Assembly (NCBI GenBank): GCA_014647935.1
Contig: BMQD01000006.1
Location: 186,001 to 250,000 of the forward strand
Direction of reading: 5' to 3'
Source of the DNA: Planomonospora parontospora
Lineage (GTDB): Bacteria; Actinomycetota; Actinomycetes; Streptosporangiales; Streptosporangiaceae
DNA length: 64,000 nucleotides
The stretch's first letter is position 1. Every line of letters starts with the position of its first letter. Of this stretch, positions 27,033 through 36,194 are shown in pieces. The position numbers were made by a program, and so were the translations under genes. Below the pieces are notes generated by a model. The model worked only from the letters and a program-made list of their open reading frames with translations. It had not been told where the DNA came from and made no database searches.

Positions 27033-27127
27033 GATCCAAGATCATATAATCTTCCCGGCGCCTCCCGTTCCCGGGTACCGCACTCCCCGGCCCGGTGACC
27101 CTCGGCAGGCCCCTAAGCTCGGGAACC
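27033..27127. promoter_or_regulatory. Divergent leaderless-type promoters, GNAT / yaaA
   Basis: For the leftward GNAT gene, TATGAT (complement of 27041-27046) lies eight bases before the ATG. For the rightward yaaA, TAAGCT at 27114-27119 lies eight bases before the GTG. Both spacings put the transcription start at the start codon. An inverted repeat AAGAT/ATCTT (27038-27042 with 27049-27053) overlaps the leftward -10 box and could be a repressor site. No good -35 hexamer is seen for either. Confidence 0.45.
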
Positions 27128-27862
27128 GTGCTGATTCTGCTGCCTCCCTCGGAGGCCAAGGCCGCGGCGGGTAACGGTCCCGCCCTCGACCTGGCCTCCC
27201 TGAGCTTCCCGTCCCTGCCCCGGCAGACCGTCCTGGAGGCGCTGACCGCACTGTGCGAGCGGCCGGAGGCCCGAACCGTGCTCGGCCTGTCGGAAGGCCA
27301 GACCGGCGAGGTCGCGAAGAACCTGCTGCTGCGGACCGCGCCCACGATGCCGGCCGCCGAGCTCTACACCGGAGTGCTCTACGACAACCTCGGCCTCGCC
27401 TCCCTGCCCCCGGAGGCCGCCGGGCGGGCGGCGGAGAGCCTGCTGATCTTCTCCGGCCTCTGGGGACTGCTCCGGATCACCGACCGGGTCCCGCCGTACC
27501 GGCTGTCCATGGCGGTGAGGCTCCCGCCGATCGGCGGACTGGGCGCCTTCTGGCGCCGCGCGCTCACCCCGGTGCTCGACGCCGAACCGGGCCTGGTCGT
27601 GGACCTGCGCTCCAGCACCTACGCGGCGGCCTGGCAGCCGGGCGGCCGGGGAGTGGCGGTGCGGGTGCTCAGGGACGGGAAGGTCGTCAGCCACATGGCC
27701 AAGGCCACCCGGGGTGTGATCGCCCGCAGTCTGCTGGAGGGCGGCGCCGACCCGCGGACCCCGGACGAGCTGGCCAAGGTCCTCGGCGATCTCGGCCACG
27801 TGGTCAGGCTCGGGCCCGCGCCGGGTGGCAGGCGCCCGTGGACCCTGGATGTCCTGGTGTGA
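27128..27862 (+). CDS. yaaA: YaaA family peroxide-stress protein
   Basis: This 244-residue protein starts (V)LILLPPSEAKAAAGNGPALDL, the LLPPSEGK-like opening of the YaaA/DUF328 family. It contains LYTGVLYDNLGL, LLIFSGLWGLLRITDRVPPYRLSMAVRLPPIG and VVDLRSSTYAAAW, all typical. E. coli YaaA lowers free iron and limits DNA damage during peroxide stress; the same role here is inferred from family. Usual length is about 250. GTG start at 27128; the region upstream looks leaderless. A strong double hairpin follows, shared with hrdB. Confidence 0.88.
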   Translation: MLILLPPSEAKAAAGNGPALDLASLSFPSLPRQTVLEALTALCERPEARTVLGLSEGQTGEVAKNLLLRTAPTMPAAELYTGVLYDNLGLASLPPEAAGRAAESLLIFSGLWGLLRITDRVPPYRLSMAVRLPPIGGLGAFWRRALTPVLDAEPGLVVDLRSSTYAAAWQPGGRGVAVRVLRDGKVVSHMAKATRGVIARSLLEGGADPRTPDELAKVLGDLGHVVRLGPAPGGRRPWTLDVLV

Positions 27863-27945
27863 GGACGGCCGGAACCGCCGGAGGGGGCTTCGCTGCGAGG
27901 ACGGGGATCCGCCCGCTCCGGAGCCGCCGGTCCGGGCGCGACACC

Positions 27946-27987
27946 CGACGAGAGGGCCCGCGCCGGTCGGCGCGGGCCCTCTCGTCG
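27946..27987. terminator. Very strong bidirectional terminator, yaaA / hrdB
   Basis: A perfect 19-bp stem (27946-27964 with 27969-27987) with a 4-base loop, the longest perfect hairpin I found in the window. It lies between the convergent yaaA and hrdB genes. Confidence 0.85.
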
Positions 27988-27997
27988 CAGAGATCCG

Positions 27998-28032
27998 CGG
28001 GATGGCCGTGGCGTTCCACCACGGCCATCCCG
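27998..28032. terminator. Second hairpin of the yaaA / hrdB terminator pair
   Basis: A perfect 14-bp stem (27998-28011 with 28019-28032) with a 7-base loop, 11 bases from the first hairpin and only 12 bases from the hrdB stop codon. It is the first terminator that hrdB transcripts meet. Confidence 0.75.
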
Positions 28033-28043
28033 GAGACGGGGAC

Positions 28044-29684
<1,641 letters not shown>

Positions 29685-29690
29685 GAACAC

Positions 29691-29925
29691 CTCTCGAAGG
29701 AAAGCGTGACGAGAATGGACTCAGATGCCCGCTAGGGGCGGATGCCTCTAGTGGTGCTCAGAGAGGCCGCACGAACCGCGACGCACCTGCCCAGCATTCT
29801 GACATGACACCGTGATCCAAACGGCCGCCTCCTGGCGGTTGCCCTCCACCCTAGGCCGACGAAGACAGTAGTGCGTACGGAAGCGGGGCACCGATATCCG
29901 AAAGCAACCCTTATGACTGTTTCAT
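29691..29925 (-). promoter_or_regulatory. hrdB promoter and leader region
   Basis: This 235-base AT-richer stretch separates the phosphatase gene stop from the hrdB start on the same strand. It should contain the hrdB promoter(s) and probably the end of the upstream transcript. A small 5-bp hairpin (about 29825-29838) is visible. I cannot name the -35/-10 elements with confidence. Confidence 0.4.
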
Positions 29926-32019
29926 TCAGTCACTCTTCGTGGTTGGCGGAACATGAATTGCAAGTACCGTGACGTCGTCATCCTGCTCATACCCCGCCAG
30001 CATGCGATCCACCAGGAAATCCAACAACATATGGGGACTACTGACAACTTCCGGCGGCGCTTCGGTAACGACCGAGCAAAGCTCCGCGAGCCCGGCGTCC
30101 AGCCCGCGCTTGCGGTTCTCCACCAGGCCGTCGGAGTACAGGACCGCGGTGTGGCCGGGCGGGACGCAGAACCTGAACTGCCGGCGGCTCGTCGGCCAGC
30201 CGAGCGGAGTGCCCGGCTCCCCGTCGCACAGCAGCGGCATGCCCTGGGGTGAGACCAGCAGGGGCGGCGGGTGCCCGGCCAGCGCCAGCGTGCCCTCGCC
30301 CGTCCCGGGTTCGACCACCATGTAGGCGAGGGTGGTAACCTGCTCCTCCTCCTCGGTCGCCTCGAAGACGCGGTCCAGACCGGTGAGCACGGCGGCGGGC
30401 GGCGGGTTGGTCAGAGCCAGGGCCCGCATCGCGTTGCGGATGCGACCCATCCCCGCCGCGGCCTTGACGCCCTTGCCCATGACGTCGCCGACCACGGCCG
30501 CGACCCGGCCGTCCTGCAGGACGAACGCGTCGTACCAGTCGCCGCCGACCTGCACGTGGCGGCTGCCCGAGCGGAACCGCTGGGCCAGCATGAGCCCCCG
30601 GACCACCGGCAGGCGGTCCGGCAGCAGGCTCCGCTGGAGCGTCTCCGCGGTGCGGTGCTCCCGCTCGAACAGGGTGGCCCGCTCGACGGCGAGCGCGCAC
30701 TGCCCGGCGAGGGCCTCCAGGAAGACGCCGTCCTCCTGGGAGATCTTCTGAGGACGGGTGAAGGCGAACCGCAGCGCGCCCAGGGCACGGCCCGCGGCCA
30801 GCAGGGGCAGGCCCACCCAGGCCCGCTCGTCGCCGTGGGCGAGGAAGCCGTCGATCGCCTCCTCGTCGGCGCCGGCGTCGACCAGCTGGGCGCGCAGGCT
30901 CTCGGGCGACTCGGCGAAGACCGGGCGGCGGCTGTTCACCGCCATCGTCATCACGCTGGAGTGCGCGAGCGGGATCTCCTCGCCCGGCGCGCCCGGGACG
31001 TCGGGGATGCCGCCGTTGTTGACCAGCTTCAGCACCGACCGGTCGGAGTCGAGCAGCGCCACGGCCGACCGGTCGGCCGCCAGCGCCGTACGGCCCACGT
31101 CGATGATGACCTGGACGACCTGCTCCACCGTGAGCGCCTCGGCCAGCTGGGCCGTGGCGCCCTGCAGCCGTGCCGTGCGCAGGGCCGCGGCACCGAGCTG
31201 GTCGGTCAGCCGGCCACGCATCTCCTCGGCCTCGCGCTGCGGGGTGACGTCGGTGTTCGCCCCGACCCACTCGACCACCCGGCCGTGCCGGATGATCGGT
31301 ACGGCGCGCACCTCGAAGTAGCGGTAGCCGCTCGCCCGGGTGCGGACCCGGTAGCTCCACTCGAACATGTTCCGGCCGCGCAGGGCCTCGCGCCACGCCT
31401 CCTCGGTGTGCGCGCGGTCGTCCGGGTGCACGGCCTCCAGCCAGCCGCCCGCGAGGTACTCCTCCAGCCCCTGGCCGGTGATGGCGCGCCACTGCGGCGC
31501 GTCCTCCCGGACCGCGCCGTTCGGGGCGGTGATCCACACGAGCTGCGACTGCGCCTCGACCAGCGAGCGGTAGCGCTCCTCGCTGCGCCGCAGGTTCTCC
31601 TCGACCAGCCTGCTCTCGGTGACGTCGACGCCCACCAGGCAGACCGCGCGGAACACGCCCTCGTCGTCGTGGACCGGCGAGAAGGTCAGCGACCAGTGAC
31701 GGGTCTCCCCGTCGGCCGTGCGCACCCGGACGCGCTGGTCCCTCTCGGACCCGGCGCCCCCGACGACGGCGCGGACCGCCCCCTCGACCAGCGCGGTGAG
31801 GTCGGCGGGGAGCAGCTCACCCGGGGCGTGGCCCACCAGCCGCTCGGCGGGCAGGCCGACCATCTCGGCGAAGACCTCGTCCACCCGCTGGAACCGGCCG
31901 GCGGGGTCGAGGAAGGCGAAGGCGAACGGCGACTGAGACAGCAGGCCCTGCAGCAGGCCGGAGTCCGAGATGTCCACACCCGACTCCCGGGGACGGGGCA
32001 CGGAGGTTTCGGCGCTCAT
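29926..32019 (-). CDS. PAS-PAS-GAF-PP2C (SpoIIE-type) protein phosphatase
   Basis: This 697-residue protein has a first PAS domain (about 12-125, LLQGLLSQSPFAFAFLDPAGRF), a second PAS/PAC domain (about 145-265, WITAPNGAVREDAPQWRAITGQ), a GAF domain (about 285-450, LAADRSAVALLDSD, ERAWVGLPLLAAGRALGALRFAF) and a PP2C-type phosphatase of the SpoIIE/RsbU class (about 465-690). The metal-binding parts are [33 protein letters not shown] and AVLYSDGLVENR. Such proteins dephosphorylate anti-anti-sigma factors after sensing a signal. No anti-sigma partner genes are adjacent. Start: ATG 32019 has GGAGGTG seven bases upstream; the longer frame to 32061 is rejected. Probably cytoplasmic. Confidence 0.92.
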   Translation of the reverse strand: MSAETSVPRPRESGVDISDSGLLQGLLSQSPFAFAFLDPAGRFQRVDEVFAEMVGLPAERLVGHAPGELLPADLTALVEGAVRAVVGGAGSERDQRVRVRTADGETRHWSLTFSPVHDDEGVFRAVCLVGVDVTESRLVEENLRRSEERYRSLVEAQSQLVWITAPNGAVREDAPQWRAITGQGLEEYLAGGWLEAVHPDDRAHTEEAWREALRGRNMFEWSYRVRTRASGYRYFEVRAVPIIRHGRVVEWVGANTDVTPQREAEEMRGRLTDQLGAAALRTARLQGATAQLAEALTVEQVVQVIIDVGRTALAADRSAVALLDSDRSVLKLVNNGGIPDVPGAPGEEIPLAHSSVMTMAVNSRRPVFAESPESLRAQLVDAGADEEAIDGFLAHGDERAWVGLPLLAAGRALGALRFAFTRPQKISQEDGVFLEALAGQCALAVERATLFEREHRTAETLQRSLLPDRLPVVRGLMLAQRFRSGSRHVQVGGDWYDAFVLQDGRVAAVVGDVMGKGVKAAAGMGRIRNAMRALALTNPPPAAVLTGLDRVFEATEEEEQVTTLAYMVVEPGTGEGTLALAGHPPPLLVSPQGMPLLCDGEPGTPLGWPTSRRQFRFCVPPGHTAVLYSDGLVENRKRGLDAGLAELCSVVTEAPPEVVSSPHMLLDFLVDRMLAGYEQDDDVTVLAIHVPPTTKSD

Positions 32020-32690
32020 GGTCGGCACCTCCGTCGCGTGCCAGGGTCTCCCACGAGGCACATCTCCAAACTTGCGAATTGGCGTAGCGCAGCTCCGGAG
32101 ACCGGATCCTGCAGTACATCATCGGCGATGGGCGCCTGCGGGCGGAAGTCCCGCCCATGATGCGACGAACCTCCCCGGCCCGAAGACCGGGGTCTCCACG
32201 TTAACGCGACGGGGCTCCGGCGGGAGAGGAGATCCCCGCCTCCCGCGACCGGCGGGCCGGCCGCCGGGACCCGCGGCCGCCGGATCCGCGCGGGAACACG
32301 GATCTCGCGGGCCTCCCGTCCCCGTCACCACGGGAGACGACGGGGCATCCATCACCCCCGCCACCCCTTCCGCGCACCGCGGTCGTCACCGTCGGCGCGT
32401 TCAAGCGTTCGCGGCCAGGACCCTAGCAGGATCGAGCCGGACCGTCCCGACAACTGCCCACCTCGCCTCCACCGTCTCCTACCGGCAAGATCAGCCTACT
32501 GACTCCCGCCCGTTTTGGCTGCCCCTTCGCGGACACGTTCTTTACTTTCCGTCCTCCGGGAGGAGTCAACGATGGAGTCAGCTTTCCCGCCCCCCTCCGG
32601 AAGGCTTGACACCGGCGCGATAAGTTGTGGAATGAAAACGCACGTCCCCGCCGTCCACCCGGGGCCACGTCCCCGGTAACCCGGAGGAAT
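32020..32690. other. 671-base intergenic region without a convincing gene
   Basis: The left part (32020-32120) should contain the leftward phosphatase promoter and its GGAGGTG site. The middle is GC-rich with open frames on both strands that lack ribosome sites, family features or consistent codon use. The right part (32520-32640) is AT-richer and contains a TTGACA hexamer at 32606-32611, about 17 bases upstream of GGAATG, a fair candidate promoter for the rightward small gene. Confidence 0.45.
32606..32634 (+). promoter_or_regulatory. Candidate sigma-70 promoter for the 80-residue gene
   Basis: TTGACA at 32606-32611 is a perfect -35 hexamer. A -10-like GGAATG/GAATGA follows at 17-18 bases. 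It lies about 65 bases upstream of the small gene's start. The -10 match is weak. Confidence 0.4.
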
Positions 32691-32699
32691 GTGACATCC

Positions 32700-32942
32700 A
32701 TGCCCGCTCTCGCCACCCGCTCCACCAGTGGTACGACCACATTCCACGAGTCCCTGAGCAGTCGGCTGGCCGCCGAGTTCCTCACCGTCCCCCCTGGCAC
32801 CGTCGACCGCTGCGTGGCCGACGTCCGCGCCTGCACCGAGCATCTCGGCGTCGAGGCCACCCCCGAGGTCGTCGAACGGGTCGCCCGCGAACACCTGCTC
32901 GCCATCGTCAACTCCGCGCCGCCGCCGCGAAGTCCCCGGTAA
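32700..32942 (+). CDS. Small helical protein, three-helix-bundle dimerisation type
   Basis: This 80-residue protein has the pattern HESLSSRLAAEFLTVPPGTVDRCVADVRACTEHLGVEATPEVVERVAREHLLAIV, which resembles small actinobacterial proteins described as having a three-helix-bundle dimerisation domain (LAxxFPxVPPxTVxRxV). A GGAGGAAT ribosome site is upstream. It favours either the GTG at 32691 (three bases away) or the ATG at 32700 (12 bases away), so the exact start is uncertain. No metal or membrane motif. The function is unknown; members often sit beside regulators or phosphatases, as here. Confidence 0.68.
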   Translation: MPALATRSTSGTTTFHESLSSRLAAEFLTVPPGTVDRCVADVRACTEHLGVEATPEVVERVAREHLLAIVNSAPPPRSPR

Positions 32943-33048
32943 CATCGGGATCACCGAGCCGCGTTCCGCGCACCCATCGGCTCGGGAACGCGAGAAGGTT
33001 GGAACGTGAGCGAGCGCAGCGAGCGAGCCAGGGAACACAGCAGCCTTC

Positions 33049-33092
33049 GCTCATGCGCATCCCTCGCCGCAGGCGAGGAGTCCCGCATGAGC
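33049..33092. repeat. REP-like nested hairpin with GAGCGAGCG repeats
   Basis: An outer inverted repeat (33049-33057 with 33084-33092, nine perfect pairs) encloses an inner one (33063-33068 with 33072-33077, six pairs). GAGCGAGCG-type direct repeats flank it on both sides (33009-33030 and 33089-33100). The structure lies in the leader of the TTG-started gene. It looks like an intergenic repeat element. Confidence 0.55.
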
Positions 33093-33148
33093 GAGCGAGC
33101 CGGTGGGCCCGGCGGCCCGGGGTTCACCCGGTCGACGGAGGAGGCCGC

Positions 33149-34723
33149 TTGAGCCGCCGACACCGCAGGGACCCGAGGGAGACCCACGCGCCCGACGAGG
33201 TCTTCTCCGAGATGCTGCTGGCCGCCCGTGAGCTGCTCGCGGTGAGCAGCCCGCTGGACGCCGAGCTGATGGTCTCCGACATGGTCGGCGCCTGGTGGGG
33301 GCGGCGGCTGCGGCGCGGAGACGCCGAGCAGGTCCTCGGCGAGGGGCTGGTCGACTACGCCGCCAAGGCCGGTTCCCCCGCCGCGCTGACCCTGCTGATC
33401 GCGCTGGCCTACCTCGGCACCGCCCGGCAGGCCGCCAAGGCCGAGGGCGCGGCGCTGGCGCTCATCGAACGCGACGTGGCCAGGCCCCGCTGGGCCGACC
33501 GGCTGGGGGCGGTGAAACCGACCGGCTGCTACGTCTCCCGCGACGCCTACGGCGACCAGGACACCGTGGTCTGCACCTTCGGCTACCGCGGGGCGGACAG
33601 CGGCGAGGACCGGCACGCGCTGGTCATGGTCGTCGACTACAACATGCGGGGCATCGCCCGTGACGCGTGGGTCTCCTCCCACGTCGACAAGCTGCTGGAG
33701 CAGGCCAGGGCCGAGGCCGAGGCGAACCCGATGCTCCGCTTCGAGGAGATCGAGCCCCAGCAGGCCAGAGCCCTGCTGGAGTCGGCCATGAAGGCCACCG
33801 CCGAGTACGGCGACCGGAAGACGGCCGCGCCGGTCAGCGACAGCTACAGCGCCTATCACGCCTTCGCCCGCTCCCGGATCAAGGCGCTGCCCCCGGGCCG
33901 CAAGCGCCCGGCCCCGCTGCACAGCGAGGCCCCCTACAGCCGCGACCGCAGGGCGATGCTGGCGGCGGAGTTCCTCTCCTCGGACGCGGCCGAGCACCTG
34001 TCGGACCCCTCGGCGGCCTCCCGCTGCGCCGACCACATCATCGACTACGGCTGCGACCAGGACTTCGGCCGCCCGCTGCGGGTCAGCCCGACCAAGTGCG
34101 AGACGTTCCTGCTCGACTGGCTGCCGCGCAAGGTGATGCTGAGCCCCGCCGAGCAGGAGGCCGTGCCGTACGTCCTGTCGGCGTGGGCGCGCTTCACCGC
34201 GCCCCGCACCGGGCTGTCCGAGGAGGGGCTGCGGGCGACGCTCGACGGCATCTGGGAGGCCACGGCCCGCTTCCCGGAGACCTACCGCGATCCCACGACC
34301 TTCGGGCTGGACCGCGGCCTGGTGGAGCGGCTGCTCCCGGACGGGGACCTGTCCGCGCTGGCCCGGCGGGTGTTCGCCTTCCCTTTTCTGCAGGGCGAGC
34401 ACGGCGAGGTCAAGCTCGACCTGCTCAACCCCGCCGACGAGGGCGACCGGCGGATCCTGCTGGAGATCGACCACGCCGGCGAGCCCGGCCGGTTCGACCG
34501 CGACGAGCACCTGGCCTGGCACGAGGAGATCGCCGCGCGGCTGTGGGAGGGGGACCCGCCGCAGTTGTGGGAGGCGGCGCAGCGGCTGCTGGACCTCGGC
34601 CACGACCGGCACGAGGTGCTGCACGTGCTGATCGAGATCGCCGAGCGGATCGGCGACGATCCGGAGGAGCTGGCCACCGCGCTCGATGACATCGCGGACA
34701 TCCCCGACGAACCCCCGCTGTAG
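33149..34723 (+). CDS. Conserved hypothetical protein, 524 residues
   Basis: The likely start is a TTG at 33149 directly after GGAGGAGGCCGC; longer upstream frames pass through a repeat and are rejected. The protein begins SRRHRRDPRETHAPDEVFSEMLLAARELLAVSSPLDAELMVSDMVGAWWG. It has a helical N-terminal half, a central alpha/beta part (GCYVSRDAYGDQDTVVCTFGYRGADSGEDRHALVMVVDYNMRGIARDAWVS) and a helical C-terminal half ending LDLGHDRHEVLHVLIEIAERIGDDPEELATALDDI. There is no signal or membrane segment. I do not recognise a named family; the final HDRHEVLHVLIE segment is a possible metal site, faintly like DUF1841 proteins. The stop codon lies 9 bases before pxpA, so it may be cotranscribed with it. 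Confidence 0.8.
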   Translation: MSRRHRRDPRETHAPDEVFSEMLLAARELLAVSSPLDAELMVSDMVGAWWGRRLRRGDAEQVLGEGLVDYAAKAGSPAALTLLIALAYLGTARQAAKAEGAALALIERDVARPRWADRLGAVKPTGCYVSRDAYGDQDTVVCTFGYRGADSGEDRHALVMVVDYNMRGIARDAWVSSHVDKLLEQARAEAEANPMLRFEEIEPQQARALLESAMKATAEYGDRKTAAPVSDSYSAYHAFARSRIKALPPGRKRPAPLHSEAPYSRDRRAMLAAEFLSSDAAEHLSDPSAASRCADHIIDYGCDQDFGRPLRVSPTKCETFLLDWLPRKVMLSPAEQEAVPYVLSAWARFTAPRTGLSEEGLRATLDGIWEATARFPETYRDPTTFGLDRGLVERLLPDGDLSALARRVFAFPFLQGEHGEVKLDLLNPADEGDRRILLEIDHAGEPGRFDRDEHLAWHEEIAARLWEGDPPQLWEAAQRLLDLGHDRHEVLHVLIEIAERIGDDPEELATALDDIADIPDEPPL

Positions 34724-34732
34724 GGGAGCATC

Positions 34733-35488
34733 GTGGCGATCGATCTCAACGCCGACCTCGGCGAGGGCTACGGCATCTGGCGGCTGGGCGACGACGAGGC
34801 CCTGCTCGACGTGGTGACCAGCGCGAACGTCGCCTGCGGTTTCCACGCCGGTGATCCGCTGACCATCCGCCGCACCTGCGAGGCCGCGGTCGCCCGGGGG
34901 GTGCGGATCGGGGCGCAGGTCTCCTACCGGGACCTGGCCGGGTTCGGCCGCCGCGAGATGGAGGTGGATCCGGAGGAGCTCCGCGCCGAGGTGCTCTACC
35001 AGCTGGCGGCGGTGGACGGCGTCGCCCGCGCGGTGGGGGGCCGCGTCTCCTACGTCAAACCGCACGGCGCGCTGTACAACCGCGTCTGCCGCGATCCCGA
35101 GCAGGCGGAGGCGGTCGCGGCGGCGGTCGCCGACTACGACCGGAGCCTGCCGGTGCTCACCCTGCCCGGCTCGGCCGTCCACGGGGTCGCCGCCCGCCAC
35201 GGGCTCGCCACCGTCGCCGAAGCCTTCGCCGACCGCGCCTACACGCCCGCCGGGACGCTGGTCCCCCGCCGCTCCCCCGGCGCGGTGATCCACGACCCGG
35301 ACGCGGTCGCGGCCCGGGCCGTGCGCATGGCGACCGCGCGGACGGTCGTCGCCGCCGACGGCTCCGAGATCCCGGTGGAGCCCCGCTCGATCTGCGTGCA
35401 CGGCGACACCCCGGGCGCCGTACGGCTGGCACGGGCCGTCCGCGACGGCCTGGCGCGGGCCGGGGTGGCCCTGGAGGCCTTCGCGTGA
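34733..35488 (+). CDS. pxpA: 5-oxoprolinase subunit A (LamB/YcsF family)
   Basis: This 251-residue protein starts (V)AIDLNADLGEGYGIWRLGDDEALLDVVTSANVACGFHAGDP, the exact LamB/YcsF signature, and continues with QVSYRDLAGFGRREM and YVKPHGALYN. With PxpB and PxpC it hydrolyses 5-oxoproline (pyroglutamate) to glutamate at the cost of ATP. All three genes are present and in order. GTG start after GGGGAG. Its stop overlaps pxpB by GTGA (35485-35488). Length normal. Cytoplasmic. Confidence 0.95.
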   Translation: MAIDLNADLGEGYGIWRLGDDEALLDVVTSANVACGFHAGDPLTIRRTCEAAVARGVRIGAQVSYRDLAGFGRREMEVDPEELRAEVLYQLAAVDGVARAVGGRVSYVKPHGALYNRVCRDPEQAEAVAAAVADYDRSLPVLTLPGSAVHGVAARHGLATVAEAFADRAYTPAGTLVPRRSPGAVIHDPDAVAARAVRMATARTVVAADGSEIPVEPRSICVHGDTPGAVRLARAVRDGLARAGVALEAFA

Positions 35489-36147
35489 GCGGCGGCCCCG
35501 GCGCGGGCGCACCGCCGGACGGGGCGCCCGTCCGGGCGGCCGGAGAGCACGGGCTGCTGGTGGAGACCGGGTCGCTGGAGGTCTCGCACCGCCTGGACGC
35601 GCTGCTGCGGACCGACCGCCCGGCCGGGGTGACGGAGATCGTGCCCGGTCCGGCCACCGTGCTGGTCGTCGCGCCGGGCGCCGAGCCGGGACCGCTCAGG
35701 TCCCGACTGGCCGCGGCGGCGCGGGCCGCGCGCGCCCCGGACCCGGACGGGGCCGCTCCCGGGCGTCTGGTGACCGTCCCGGTGGTCTACGACGGCGCCG
35801 ACCTGGACGAGGTGGCGGCGCTGAGCGGGCTGACGGCCGGCGAGGTGGTGGAGCGGCACACCGGGCGGGAGCTGGTGGTGGGCTGGCTGGGGTTCGCCCC
35901 GGGGTTCGCCTACCTCACCGGTCTGGACCCCGCGCTGCACGTGCCGCGGCTGGCCACCCCGAGGACCTCGGTGCCCGCCGGGGCGGTGGCGGTCGCCGGG
36001 CCCTACTCCGCCGTCTACCCCTCGGCCTCGCCGGGCGGCTGGCGGTTGCTCGGGCGCTCTCCGATGCCCGTGTGGGACGTGGCGGCCGATCCGCCCGCCG
36101 TGCTGACGCCCGGCACCCGGGTGCGTTTCCGGGCGGTCACCGGATGA
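35485..36147 (+). CDS. pxpB: 5-oxoprolinase subunit B (KipI family)
   Basis: This 220-residue protein has the KipI/PxpB signature GWLGFAPGFAYLTGLDPALHVPRLATPRTSVPAGAVAVAG and the C-terminal GGWRLLGRSPMPVWD. The N-terminal 30 residues are a Gly/Pro/Ala extension before the usual start of the domain (HGLLVETGSLEVSHRLDALL). GTG start overlapping pxpA. Its stop overlaps the ATG of a 16-codon mini-ORF that leads to pxpC. It forms the active complex with PxpC. In Bacillus, KipI also inhibits the sporulation kinase KinA; that role is not implied here. Confidence 0.93.
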   Translation: MSGGPGAGAPPDGAPVRAAGEHGLLVETGSLEVSHRLDALLRTDRPAGVTEIVPGPATVLVVAPGAEPGPLRSRLAAAARAARAPDPDGAAPGRLVTVPVVYDGADLDEVAALSGLTAGEVVERHTGRELVVGWLGFAPGFAYLTGLDPALHVPRLATPRTSVPAGAVAVAGPYSAVYPSASPGGWRLLGRSPMPVWDVAADPPAVLTPGTRVRFRAVTG

Positions 36148-36194
36148 CGGCCGGGCCCGTCCCCTCCCGGCCCGCGCGCCCGGTGGCCGCATGA
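36144..36194 (+). CDS. 16-residue mini-ORF linking pxpB and pxpC
   Basis: ATG at 36144 overlaps the pxpB stop (ATGA), and the ORF's TGA at 36192-36194 overlaps the pxpC ATG at 36191 (again ATGA). The 16 codons encode MTAGPVPSRPARPVAA, a basic Pro/Ala-rich peptide with no recognisable motif. The arrangement would let ribosomes re-start twice and so cross the 43-base gap between two subunit genes of one enzyme. It may simply be chance; only its geometry supports it. Confidence 0.4.
   Translation: MTAGPVPSRPARPVAA

Noticed and set aside
32119..32364. Minus-strand frame in the 671-base gap
   Set aside because: No ribosome site, no codon bias and no family feature; similar frames exist in all six readings of this GC-rich stretch.
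32999..33148. Extension of the 524-residue protein upstream to 32999
   Set aside because: It would translate the REP-like repeat into Arg-rich sequence; the TTG at 33149 has a far better ribosome site.
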